Source: Botryococcus braunii
Lineage: Eukaryota > Chlorophyta > Trebouxiophyceae
Reading direction: 5' to 3'
Assembly: GCA_002005505.1 (NCBI GenBank)
Contig: KV908338.1
Coordinates: forward strand, 1,295,175 to 1,312,674
Length of the DNA stretch: 17,500 bases
The position numbers and the translations under genes are program-made. A model generated the notes under the pieces. It saw only the letters and a list, made by a program, of their open reading frames with translations. It was not told where the DNA came from and ran no database searches. This document shows positions 1-8,350 of the stretch, piece by piece (within the stretch, counting starts at the first letter, position 1; the number at the start of each line of letters is the position of its first letter).

Positions 1-810
1 GTGCAAAACGGCATTAACCTTTTATGAATGTATCCCAACCTGGCTTGCCACACAAAAACATCACATGGTCCATTAGAGGGACAACCCCAGAGAATGAACT
101 CAGCAAGTTTGCACATACGATCCCGCGGATGGGGGGGTACCCTTGTAGTACATACTAACGTACTGCTACACTTTGGTGGGCACCGGATTGGTTGGGGGTG
201 TGGGGAAAGAGATGGATGCCCGGGGGGGGGGGGGGAGATATGTGGTTGCAGGGTGGAACCCGGGACTCGGGCATACAGCGCTGAATTTGTCCAAATTATT
301 GTGTTTGTCCCGGTACAACTGGAATAAACGCCCACACTTGTTTCTCATGTGGGACAGGCACCCACACTTTTTTCCATGCCTTTTTCCCAGCCTCAGGCCC
401 ACACTTTTTTCCACGCCTTGGGCAAATGGCGCCCTTTTTTCCCCTGCATTACGTTGGTTGTCCCGGTACCCCTGGGATCGGCACCCACACTCTTTCGCAG
501 GGCCCCGCGGGCGATGCTTGAAGCTGCATGCAGGGAATGAATGATAGATGTTACGCACACGGGAATGAATATTAGTTTTAGAAAAAGTGTATTGAACAGC
601 CAGGTATTGAGTGTAAAAAGTGTATTGAACAGCCGGGTATTGAGTGTATAAGTGTATCGAACAGCCGGGATGCGGGACAAAGTGTATTGAAGAAGTGTAC
701 GAATATTGATTTTAGAAAAAGCGTGCATGACCCAGCATTAGTTTTAATGAGGTCGGGGAATGAATGTTTGCGGGAGGCAGTAGTTCCCCCAACCTACCCA
801 TTGCGCACGC
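1..810. other. Non-coding flank, no gene recognised
   Basis: I see no convincing exon here. Open frames on both strands overlap each other and have no recognisable protein signature. The stretch holds a run of 13 or so G near 223-235. A loosely repeated segment pairs a tgtcccggtac motif with cccacact pieces, around 304-370 and again around 455-500. A short tandem repeat lies at 582-690. It is probably intron or 5' flank of the transporter gene, whose N-terminal exon(s) were not found, but a promoter could not be identified. Confidence 0.5.
582..690. repeat. Degenerate tandem repeat, about 33 bp x 3
   Basis: Three imperfect units contain agtgtattgaacagcc followed by gggtattgagtgta; a fourth partial unit follows near 680. 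The flanks (561-586 and 699-722) share a gaatatt...ttttagaaaaag segment, so the array may itself sit inside a larger duplication. No coding function is apparent. Confidence 0.75.
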
Positions 811-2193
811 CTTACTCTATTTTCAAGCCTTGCTCTATTTTCAAGCCTTACTCTATTTTCAAGCCTTGCTCTATTTTCAAGCCTTGCTCTATTTTCAAGC
901 CTTGCTCTATTGTCAAGCCTTGCTCTACTTTCAAGCCTTGCTCTATTTTCAAGCCTTTCTCTACTTTCAAGCCTTGCTCTATTTTCAAGCCTTGCTCTAT
1001 TTTCAAGCCTTTCTCTACTTTCAAGCCTTGCTCTACTTTCAGGCCTTGCTCTATTTTCAGGCCTTGCTCTATTTTCAGGCCTTGCTCTATTATCAAGCCT
1101 TTCTCTATTTTCAAGCCTTGCTCTATTTTCAAGCCTTGCTCTATTTTCAAGCCTTGCTCTATTGTCAAGCCTTGCTCTACTTTCAAGCCTTGCTCTATTT
1201 TCAAGCCTTTCTCTACTTTCAAGCCTTGCTCTATTTTCAAGCCTTGCTCCATTTTCAAGCCTTGCTCTATTTTCAATCCTTGCTCTATTTTCAAGCCTTG
1301 CTCTATTTTCAAGCCTTGCTCTATTTTCAAGCCTTGCTCTACTTTCAAGCCTTGCTCTATTTTCAAGCCTTGCTCTATTTTCAAGCCTTGCTCTACTTTC
1401 AAGCCTTTCTCTACTTTCAAGCCTTGCTCTATTTTCAAGCCTTGCTCTATTTTTAAGCCTTGCTCTACTTTCAAGCCTTGCTCTACTTTCAAGCCTTGCT
1501 CTATTTTCAAGCCTTGCTCTATTTTCAAGCCTTGCTCCATTTTCAAGCCTTGCTCTATTTTCAAGCCTTGCTCTGTTTTCAAGCATTGCTCTGCTTTCAA
1601 GCCTTGCTCTATTTTCAAGCCTTGCTCTACTTTCAAGCCTTGCTCTATTTTCAAGCCTTGCTCTATTTTCAAGCCTTGCTCTATTTTCAAGCCTTGCTCT
1701 ACTTTCAAGCCTTGCTCTACTATCAAGCCTTTCTCTATTTTCAAGCCTTGCTCTATTTTCAAGCCTTGCTCTATTTCAAGCCTTGCTCTATTTCAAGCCT
1801 TGCTCTATTTTCAAGCCTTCTCTATTTCAAGCCTTGCTCTATTTTCAAGCCTTGCTCTATTTTCAATCCTTGCTCTATTTTCAAGCCTTTCTCTATTTTC
1901 AAGCCTTGCTCTACTTTTAAGCCTTGCTCTATTTTCAAGCCTTGCTCTATTTTCAAGCCTTGCTCTACTTTCAAGCCTTGCTCTATTTTCAAGCCTTTCT
2001 CTACTTTCAAGCCTTGCTCTATTTTCAAGCCTTGCTCTATTTTCAAGCCTTGCTCTACTTTCAAGCCTTGCTCTACTTTCAAGCCTTGCTCTATTTTCAA
2101 GCCTTGCTCTATTTTCAAGCCTTGCTCCATTTTCAAGCCTTGCTCCATTTTCAAGCCTTGATCTGTTTTCAAGCCTTGCTCTGCTTTCAAGCC
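811..2193. repeat. 18-bp minisatellite, about 77 units, with higher-order repeats
   Basis: The consensus unit is ttgctctattttcaagcc. Units differ at a few positions (tttctct, ctacttt, ctattgt, ctccatt, ctgtttt). Three shortened units near 1770-1830 (17, 17 and 16 bp) are the main length exceptions. Because 18 is a multiple of 3 and the unit lacks stops in most frames, long spurious open frames appear on both strands. One + frame stays open for 666 codons (687-2687) and runs into exon w1. The variant order is duplicated at larger scale: a block near 906-1020 recurs 252 bp (14 units) later, and a block near 1405-1615 recurs 590 bp later near 1996-2200. This indicates growth by multi-unit duplication. 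Confidence 0.97.
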
Positions 2194-2544
2194 GCTCCCT
2201 AGCAGAAGTCGGGGGTAGTCAGGTGACAGCTCCCGGCCGCATCGAGCTGTCTGAGAGTTGCAGCCTTCATGTTTTCAGATCCATTATTATATCTACTCTG
2301 TCGAATTGCTTATGTCTCCTTCCTTCTGGCCCGGCTTGCATGCGCGCGCGTGTGTGTGGGGGGGGGGGCGGGGGTGACACAAAGGGTTTAAACTTTAGGG
2401 TCCTGCAGGGCAGCTGCTGGACAGAGGCATTAGGGTTGAGGGTTCTGCAGGGCAGATGCTGGATAGAGGGTTCAGGGTTTTTAGGGTTCTGCAACACACA
2501 GCGACGAGGCGGAGGCACAGGACACAATGGCAATGCGGTTGCAG
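2194..2544. other. Stretch before exon w1 with TTTAGGG-like pieces and a short repeat
   Basis: This lies between the minisatellite and the first recognised exon. It holds a G-run near 2348-2357. From about 2393 it carries two and a half imperfect copies of a 42-44 bp unit built around agggttctgcagggcag, with ttagggtt pieces resembling plant-type telomere repeat. It is probably intron. The 3' end reads gcggttgcag, the likely acceptor for w1. Other AGs at about 2498 and 2517 are possible. Confidence 0.5.
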
Positions 2545-2660
2545 GGGTGGAGTGGAGGGACGTCACGGTCGAGTACAGAGACATAACAGTAGAGGTGGAT
2601 GCGACTATGGGCACAGGGAGCATTCCGAATCTCTACAACATTCTCTGGGCCTTCTTCAAG
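2545..2660 (+). CDS. ABCG/PDR transporter, exon w1 (N-terminal strand region)
   Basis: Partial coding exon of a full-size ABCG (PDR) transporter, the class of plasma- or organelle-membrane pumps with NBD-TMD-NBD-TMD order. The translation holds GVEWRDVTVEYRDITVEVD, then MGTGSIPNLYNILWAFFK. This fits the PDR pattern upstream of NBD1, where a 'V.f..ltVeadv.vGsralPtl.N' strand region precedes the nucleotide-binding core. The 3' end is well defined: ttcaag/gtatgt, phase 0, which matches w2. The 5' edge is less certain. The AG at 2543-2544 (phase 1) is favoured, but the frame is open further upstream. The frame is continuous with the 18-bp minisatellite, which I take as coincidence. The upstream partner exon was not found. 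Confidence 0.72.
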
Positions 2661-3053
2661 GTATGTCTGGGTACCTGGCCCCTTTAACCCACTACCCCCT
2701 CGGCTTGGGGGCGACACGACCTCCCTTACCCCCTCACCCGATTGTTATGAGGCAGCTTGACCCCTTTAGCATCTGATCCCATGCTGGCGGCGAAGTTTAC
2801 ATCTTACCCCCTCACCTTTAGCCCCTGTTGTGTGTGGGCGTGCGTGTGTATCCGTGCGTGTGTGTGTACGTGGGTGTATGTCTGTGTATGTGTGTGTGTG
2901 TGCGTGTGCGCGCGCGTAAGAGAGTGTGTATGTGTGTGTGTGTGCGCGTGCGCGTGTGCGTGTATGTGAGTGTGCGTGTACATGTGTGTGTCCGCGCGCG
3001 CGTGCATGCTTGCGTGGGTGCGTGTGTATGTGTCTCTGTGTGTGCGTGCGTGC

Positions 3054-3130
<77 letters not shown>

Positions 3131-3213
3131 GGGAATTGGGGGGAGACCAAGGAAGAGGCGGCAGGAGGGGAATGAAGTAAGGGTGCCCTTGGGGGGGGGG
3201 GGGGGCGCTGCAG
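2661..3213 (+). other. Intron w1-w2 with long (TG)n tract
   Basis: Donor gtatgt and acceptor cgctgcag, phase 0. From about 2828 to 3130 it is a TG-rich purine/pyrimidine alternation (with CG, TA and TC interruptions), ending in a pure (TG)n of about 70 bp near 3058-3129. A run of some 15 G (about 3191-3205) sits immediately before the acceptor, where a pyrimidine tract would normally be. Open frames reading CVCV or HTHT here are microsatellite artefacts. Confidence 0.8.
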
Positions 3214-3285
3214 AGACTGTTTGGCATGCAGAGAGGGACGCGACGCCTGCGGGTGCTTTCCAATCTGCACGGCAAACTCAAGCCG
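3214..3285 (+). CDS. ABCG/PDR transporter, exon w2 (linker into NBD1)
   Basis: A 24-codon exon reading RLFGMQRGTRRLRVLSNLHG then KLKP. It joins in phase 0 to w3, which begins RRLTLLQGPPG. Together they match the PDR segment '...k..k..iL.dvsGilKPgRmtLLlGPPgsGKtt' just before Walker A. Acceptor gctgcag and donor ccg/gtatgc are both phase 0, and the length is exactly 72 nt. It was found because the PDR family requires such a segment between w1 and w3; its quality rests on the KP-RRLTLL join and the phase agreement. It is too short to be seen as an isolated open frame. Confidence 0.82.
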
Positions 3286-3619
3286 GTATGCTGGTCTCAT
3301 CCACTTCCGAGTTTTAAGCCTTTCTTGTCCAATTAAAATCAAAAAGTTTCAAAAGAGCCTTTCTTTTTAAATTAACATCAAAAATTTTAATAGCAAGGCC
3401 CTGAAATCAAAGATATGATGCGGCGTGGGGTCACGGAGTCTTCACAGCACCTTCTTTTCTGGATTTTTTCATTCTCGCTCCCCCTGTTCCCTCACACTGC
3501 TCGAAAACAATATTGAAAAGAGGGTTAGAACACACAAAAGTGCATTCTCAACGAGAGTTTTCCCCTCCATGTCCATTTTTTTGACTTAACTTAACCACTG
3601 AGCTGTTACATCTAGCACA

Positions 3620-3840
3620 CAGAAGTAGCACAGTTTAAATACTTACACGCATGGTTAGTACAGTACTGTATACTACACACAGTAGCAGGATAGAGGTACA
3701 TAAAGTAGTAAACATAGTTGTCCGTCTATTACACACAGCAGCACACATGGCAACACATCTAGCTGTACAGATTGTCGAACTCATAGCAGTGCACGTGGAA
3801 GTATTCGTCGTAGTACACGTAGCAGTACACACAGTAGTTT
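3620..3840. repeat. Degenerate short-unit repeat of gtagtacaca type
   Basis: Irregular recurrence of agtacacacagtag, gtacacgtagca and related words roughly every 15 bases on the + strand. It produces low-complexity open frames on both strands (VHVEVFVVVHV on one, CTATCTTTNT on the other). No gene is supported. Confidence 0.5.
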
Positions 3841-3842
3841 AG

Positions 3843-4231
3843 GTGATCCCCGGGCCATGGGGTGCCGAGGAGGCTGACATTGCTGCAAGGCCCTCCAGGA
3901 ACGGCTGACGGTCCACTTGACGTAATATGGTTTATGTGATCCCCGGGCTGCGGGGTGCCGCGGAGGCTGACGTTGCTGCAAGGCCCTCCGGGAACGGCCG
4001 ACGGTGCACTTTACATAATATTGTTCATGTGATCCACGGGACATGGGGATCCCTAGGCCGTGGGGTGCCGAGGAGGCTGAAGTTGCTGCAAGGCCCTCCG
4101 GGAACGGCCGATGGTACGCTTGACGTAATATAGAGGATGTGATCCGCGGGCTATGGGGAGCAGAGGAGGCTGACGCTCCTGAAGAGTCCTCTGGGAACGG
4201 CCGACGGTACACTGTGCATAACATGGTTTAG
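3843..4231. repeat. Tandem array of decayed Walker A exon starts, 4 copies of 93-110 bp
   Basis: Copies start with gtgatcc at 3843, 3936, 4029 and 4139. A fifth start at 4232 leads into the real exon w3. Spacings are 93, 93, 110 and 93 bp. Every unit contains the exon-start sequence aggaggctgacgttgctgca followed by aggccctccggg, which is the w3 code for RRLTLLQGPPG. After PPG the units diverge to TADG instead of SGKS, so they lack a usable P-loop lysine. The copy at 4139 even keeps a cag acceptor at 4161-4163. Read in the transporter frame, each copy ends in a TGA or TAG shortly after the P-loop-like stretch. Confidence 0.93.
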
Positions 4232-4256
4232 GTGATCTGTTGGCCGTGGGGAGCAG

Positions 4257-4493
4257 AGGAGGCTGACGTTGCTGCAAGGGCCTCCGGGGTCGGGCAAATC
4301 CACCTTCATGAAGGTTATCGCGGGACGCCTGGAGGAGAGCAGCTTCCTGCGCATGACGGGCGACATCACATGGAATGGGCGCCACGCCGACGAGTTTGTA
4401 CTGCCTCGCTCGGCCGCACTTGTCCCGCAGCAGGACGACCACATTGCCACGCTCACCGTCCGAGAGACTCTGGAGTTTGCTGAAGTCTGCCAG
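4257..4493 (+). CDS. ABCG/PDR transporter, exon w3 (Walker A and Q-loop of NBD1)
   Basis: A 79-codon exon with the core of the first nucleotide-binding domain. RRLTLLQ leads into Walker A GPPGSGKS (lysine present), then FMKVIAGRL. Next comes GDITWNGRHADEFV, the PDR 'G.vtyNG....EFvp' strand. Then follow the Q-loop ALVPQQDDH and the LTVRETLEFAEVCQ helix start. This order is diagnostic of ABCG/PDR NBD1, which binds ATP at the cytosolic face. Acceptor ggggagcag and donor ccag/gtgcct are both phase 0. The exon start is set by the agcag at 4252-4256 and by homology of RLTLL to the family. The exon's first bases are tandemly copied in the upstream intron. Walker A and Q-loop are intact, so the site looks functional as far as seen. 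Confidence 0.96.
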
Positions 4494-4610
4494 GTGCCTC
4501 ACCGCTTCCCCTGCCCCACCCCCTTCCCACCCTGTTCCTCTACCCTGCCCCCCTCTCCGCCCCACGCCGTCCCTCTCCCTCGTCTCTCCGGCTCTCTCTG
4601 TGCGTGTCTG

Positions 4611-4622
4611 CTGGGTGTGTGC

Positions 4623-4653
<31 letters not shown>

Positions 4654-4708
4654 TGTGGGGGGGGGGGGTGTGTGTTTATGTGTGTGTCTGCATGCATCTG
4701 CGCCCGCA

Positions 4709-4739
<31 letters not shown>

Positions 4740-4935
4740 TCCCGTGCATGCCTGCGCGTGCATGTGTGCGTGCCTGCGTGCGCGTGTGTGTGCGTGTGCG
4801 AGAGCGCATGGGTGTGGGCGTCATGAGATTGAGAGTGTGTGTGTGTGTGTGTGTGTGTGTTTGTATGTGGGAGAGAAGCGATATGTGTGGGGGTGTGCAT
4901 GTGTGTGGGGGCTAGAAATGTGTGTGTGTGAGTGT

Positions 4936-4970
<35 letters not shown>
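4611..4970. repeat. (TG)n-rich tract abutting an inverted (AC)n tract
   Basis: TG alternation with CG and CA interruptions runs from 4611 to about 4936. It switches directly to (AC)n from 4937 to 4970. The junction gtgtgtgagtgtgacacaca is self-complementary, so the two arms can form a long hairpin. This is the only sizeable AC tract on the + strand in the window. Confidence 0.9.
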
Positions 4971-4972
<2 letters not shown>

Positions 4973-4993
4973 ATAGAGAGAAGGCGGGGGGCA

Positions 4994-5125
4994 GGGTTTA
5001 GGGTTTAGGGTGTAGGGACAGGGAGAGGGTGGTGCTCGGTGAGCGGAGAACAAGCTGAAGCACATGATGATTAGGGTTTAGGGTGGTGTGCGGTGAGCGG
5101 AGGACAAGCTGAAGCACATGAGGAT
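4994..5125. repeat. TTTAGGG interstitial repeats and 54-bp duplication
   Basis: Two perfect tttaggg units at about 4997-5011 are followed by a degenerate one. The segment gtggtg...cggtgagcgg...acaagctgaagcacatga at 5029 recurs at 5083 (spacing 54 bp), with ttagggtttaggg between the copies. TTTAGGG is the plant-type telomere unit, known in many green-lineage organisms. Here it is intronic and probably dispersed. Confidence 0.8.
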
Positions 5126-5417
5126 GCTCGAGGCGGTTCACCACAGCATAGGATGCAACGTGGTGCAACGTGCTGAGCTTTGCAGAGGCTCTTGGATGAT
5201 GAGCAGATTCTTGACAGGTGGGGGTAGTTCATGGGAGGTCAGGGGAGGGGCGGCAGGACCTAGGGTTTAATGCGCGTGCATGTGCAGGTGATTTGCGGTT
5301 TCCTTAAAAGGCCGCTGGGCAGTACAAAGACCTCAACTTGCAGCCTGTGTTGTACCGCACCCCAGCGTCATTGCAAGAATCATCCAGGCCCTCCAAACGG
5401 TCATCACCTGGCAGGAT

Positions 5418-5556
5418 GCCCTGAAATGCATATGAAATTGACAGGATGTGGAGAGCCCTGAAATGCAGAAATTTGACAGGATGTGGGGAGCCCTGAAATC
5501 CAGAAATTTGACAGGATTTGGGGGGCGTTGAAATCCAGAAATTTGACAGGATGTTT
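5418..5556. repeat. Tandem repeat, 35-37 bp x 4
   Basis: Units begin gccctgaaat (the last gcgttgaaat) at 5418, 5455, 5490 and 5525. Each contains gaaatttgacaggatgtgg or a near variant. The array stops a few bases before the G-run that precedes the w4 acceptor. Unlike other arrays in this gene, it shows no clear copy of exon sequence. Confidence 0.92.
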
Positions 5557-5576
5557 TGGGGGGGGGGGGGCTGCAG

Positions 5577-5744
5577 CTGGGGCGCTACTACATAGGCTTT
5601 AATGTGGTAGAGGAGATAATGCAAGCCCGCCAGCGGAACCAGTCCCTGACCAAGCAGGTGGCGCGCTTGTCCCGCTCCCTCTCAAACGCGACTTCACAGG
5701 AGCTGGACAGGGCCCAGCTGGGCCTCACCACGCTCGAGGAGCTG
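5577..5744 (+). CDS. ABCG/PDR transporter, exon w4 (NBD1 helical subdomain)
   Basis: A 56-codon exon, phase 0 at both ends, with acceptor ctgcag and donor gagctg/gtgagc. The start LGRYYIGFNVVEEIMQARQR fits the PDR segment after 'rETLdFa..CQ', typically 'GvG.ryeml.el.rrEk'. It is thus the helical subdomain between Q-loop and signature. From about residue 25 (SLTKQVARLSRSLSNATSQE) it leaves the family pattern and starts an insertion continued by w5 and w6. The stretch is rich in Gln, Arg, Glu and Leu and could be helical or coiled. Reading past the donor gives only a short tail before a stop at about 5790. Confidence 0.82.
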
Positions 5745-6057
5745 GTGAGCGCCCGCCTCTTGTCTGCGAATGCGCATGTGCGCGCCGCCTAACCCCCCTC
5801 CTGTTCCCCCAAAGGGAGGGGGGGGGGGGCGGACAAAGGAGAAGTTTTAGGCCTTTGTTGATATATCTTATCTTTGTAATAATTATATTTAAACATATAT
5901 GATATTATGTTTAGTGATGTTATATTTAATGATTTCATATTTAAAAAAAGGATTGGTCTAAGAAAATGTTGGTATGCTGTTGTGCTTGTTGCTGACCAGT
6001 CCCTGGGAGGTGGGGGGGGGGTGGGGGTGTGGCGGACAAGAGAGATGTTGCCGGTTT

Positions 6058-6093
6058 GTACGCGTGCGTGCGTGCGTGCGTGCGTGCGCGCGC

Positions 6094-6157
<64 letters not shown>
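6058..6157. repeat. (CG/TG) then (TG)n microsatellite
   Basis: Alternating gcgtgcgtgcg followed by about 30 TG units on the sense strand. The alternating purine-pyrimidine sequence is of the type able to form Z-DNA. Confidence 0.95.
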
Positions 6158-6158
<1 letters not shown>

Positions 6159-6243
6159 GTGTATGGGGGACGGAGAGTGTGGGTCAGCGTGGGTTTCTTT
6201 TCGCCTTTTTGGAGGTTTTCTGACAAGGGGTTTGATCATGCAG

Positions 6244-6288
6244 GAAAACAATGCCTCAAAATTTTCCAGAGTCCGCGACAAGTGGCAG
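6244..6288 (+). CDS. Possible 15-codon micro-exon of the transporter
   Basis: The segment between a tcatgcag acceptor-like site and a tggcag/gtgcct donor-like site reads ENNASKFSRVRDKWQ in phase 0 at both ends. It would fit between w4 (ends phase 0) and w5 (starts phase 0). The donor gtgcct is identical to that of w3, and GGGG precedes the acceptor as at other exons. There is no family homology to support it, because it would lie inside the NBD1 insertion. Treat it as a candidate only. Confidence 0.3.
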
Positions 6289-6311
6289 GTGCCTGCCCCG
6301 CCTTTTCCCGT

Positions 6312-6524
<213 letters not shown>

Positions 6525-7149
6525 GTTTTGAATTGTGTAGGTCTGATTTTCTTTCAATTTGTAAGCATGGTGTTCCCCATTTTCGCCCCCCCCCCCTCTC
6601 CTCCCCCTCTCTCTCTCCCCCCCCCCTCTCTCCCCCTGCTCATTCTCCCCTCCTCCCTCCCTCCTTCCCTCCCTCCCTTTGTTGTTCCTCCCCATTTCAG
6701 TTTATTTTTGGGAGTTCTCTTGGTCATGCTTCGCTTCGGAGTGTTGCCCTACAGGCCCAGCACCTAGAAGCATCCCCTGGTCCAAAATAAATTTCGGCTT
6801 GAATTCCTAAAAACAAATTTCAGAAGACTTCCATTTCGGCTCCTCCACCTGTTTGCTCAGGCTTGTGCTCACAGCGTGGGCATGTGAAGGTGCCGAGAGA
6901 AGGGGCCCCCCAATGGTTGGGCCGCCCCGGGGGCCTCTGAAAGGTGTCAGTTCGCGCCCCCCCCCTTTCGTTGCTTTCCCCCTCTCTCCCAGTTGCATGA
7001 GCCCTTGCCGGTCCCCAGAGCCACGAGTCTGGGTTCCCAAGGGGTCCCCTTGTGGCTGGGATAAGGGTTTTGTGTCCATTGTACTAGTGATTTTTAGAAC
7101 TATTTTTTCAACTTGGCGTCTTGTTCCCGGGCCCCCCCCCCCCCTACCC

Positions 7150-7340
7150 AGAGTTATGGCAGAGAAATGCTGGAGATATGGCAGACATACACTAAAATTA
7201 TGGCAGAAAAATACTGGACTTTAGGCAGGGAAACACTGGAGTTATGGCAGAGAACTAATATGGAGGTATAGCAGAGAAATACCAGGGTGTTATAGAAGAT
7301 GAGTATCCGAGCAACACCAGAGAAATACCATAGAAACGCC
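7150..7340. repeat. Degenerate tandem repeat of about 22-26 bp
   Basis: The word ttatggcagagaaatactgga recurs in decayed form near 7153, 7173, 7199, 7221, 7242 and beyond. The unit fades toward 7340. No exon sequence is recognisable in it. Confidence 0.7.
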
Positions 7341-7476
7341 AGACAGAAAGTGAGAGACGTTGCGTGAGAAATACAAAAAGGGGGCCAGGAGAAATGCCGG
7401 AAAATGTGCTGCACATTGGGGAAGTGTGGCAGCAGAGGGGCTGCTTTTGACCGGGTGCGCCTGGGGGACCGAGCAG

Positions 7477-7681
7477 GAGGCCTCCCAGACAGCAGGGACC
7501 AGCAAGGAGGGATCGTCAGTGGTGTCGGTCCCCCAAGGTCTCGGGAGGGAACGGTCCCGCAGCATTGGAGGCCCTGAGGGCGTGCTAGCTCCTATCGCAT
7601 CGGGCATCGACTTGGAGGACGTTGAGGCGGGATTGGCTCTCAATTCTCCCGACAAGAGGCCTTCCAGCGCCAGCTCTGCAG
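7477..7681 (+). CDS. ABCG/PDR transporter, exon w5 (serine-rich NBD1 insertion)
   Basis: A coding exon of 68 codons plus one base: phase 0 in, phase 1 out (gca G/gtatct). It has no ABC core motif. The translation is low in hydrophobics and rich in Ser, Gly and charged residues (EASQTAGTSKEGSSVVSVPQ, RERSRSIGG, IDLEDVEAGLALN, SPDKRPSSASSA), typical of a disordered linker. It belongs to the gene because of its phase. Its trailing G joins the leading GG of w6 to give Gly exactly, and its 5' phase matches w4. It lengthens the region between the Q-loop and signature of NBD1. The 5' edge (AG at 7475-7476, preceded by GGGGG) is a choice among several AGs. The codons are GC-rich like those of the core exons. 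Confidence 0.68.
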
Positions 7682-7702
7682 GTATCTCCCCCCCCCCCTT
7701 TT

Positions 7703-7775
<73 letters not shown>

Positions 7776-8119
7776 GAACTTGTCCTCTCTAAGCCGGAGG
7801 ATAAGTTCTCTTTCTTATCTTCTATCATTACCTTTTCCATCATCATTGTCATCATCGCCATCTTCATCACTGTCATTATCCCTTTTGTTGTCTTTTTGTT
7901 GTCCTTTTTTTTTAAAAAAAAAAAGTTTATTTTTTGTTCAAAATTTGCTAATTCAGATTCAGGAGGTCTCCAGAAATTGTGATGTGAGCGTGGCTACTAC
8001 TTTGATAATTATCACCATCATTATCATCACAAGAATCTCTTTGATCAATCAATGGCTTCTTCACCCTGAACATCATCAGTAATGTCAGCATGATGTCCAA
8101 CATCAAATGCTTCTCTTTC

Positions 8120-8180
8120 AATCATCATCATCATCATCATCATAGTCATCGTTGGCAACTTCTCCTTCATCATCATCATC
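8120..8180. repeat. (ATC)n trinucleotide repeat
   Basis: About eight ATC units at 8120-8143, then, after a short gap, another run at 8168-8180. It belongs to a wider stretch rich in ATC and TCA words from about 7840. Confidence 0.85.
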
Positions 8181-8219
8181 ATTTATCATAATTACCTTAA
8201 AAACATTATGATAAATGAT
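8178..8219. other. Perfect inverted repeat, 15-bp arms, 12-nt loop
   Basis: The arm atcatttatcataat (8178-8192) is the exact reverse complement of attatgataaatgat (8205-8219), with taccttaaaaac between. In the intron transcript it would form a stable AU-rich stem-loop. I cannot tie it to a named element. Confidence 0.85.
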
Positions 8220-8350
8220 AGCATTGACATTTCTATGTGTTGCTTCCAATTATATCTCGAGTGTAATACTTTCTGAAGTTGTAGCCATAGCAATAATGGC
8301 GATGGTACTAGTCGTAATGGAGGGGCTGGCTGGTAGCCCTGGTACAGGTG

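Larger units (their letters stand above)
3286..4256 (+). other. Intron w2-w3 containing decayed copies of the w3 start
   Basis: Donor gtatgc, acceptor ggggagcag, phase 0. The first part (3300-3620) is AT-richer unique sequence with no gene seen. About 3620-3840 is a degenerate repeat of gtagtacaca-like pieces. 3843-4231 is a tandem array that carries the splice acceptor and Walker A start of the next exon (separate entry). Confidence 0.8.
4494..5576 (+). other. Intron w3-w4 with (TG)n/(AC)n, telomere-like and tandem repeats
   Basis: Donor gtgcct, acceptor gggctgcag, phase 0. 4494-4610 is C/T-rich. 4611-4935 is a TG-rich tract with a G-run at about 4657-4668, followed by an (AC)n tract at 4937-4970. 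4990-5125 holds TTTAGGG repeats and a 54-bp duplication. About 5126-5417 looks unique; a short frame there (HPSVIARIIQALQTVITWQD) looks protein-like but has no family match I can name. 5418-5556 is a 35-37 bp tandem repeat. A run of about 13 G lies just 6 bases before the acceptor CAG. Confidence 0.8.

Noticed and set aside
687..2540. 666-codon open frame with KPCSIF/SLALFS repeats
   Set aside because: It is generated by an 18-bp minisatellite open in several frames on both strands, with register shifts at the short units. Only the 2545-2660 part has family support.
2766..3342. His-Thr and Cys-Val rich open frames on both strands (also near 4600-4900, 6000, 7700, 11000, 12100, 13700-14000)
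   Set aside because: Direct products of (TG)n microsatellites.
5304..5461. Protein-like frame HPSVIARIIQALQTVITWQD in the w3-w4 intron
   Set aside because: Short, no family I can name, no phase-consistent splice pair, and w3-w4 already join in phase 0 as the PDR fold expects.
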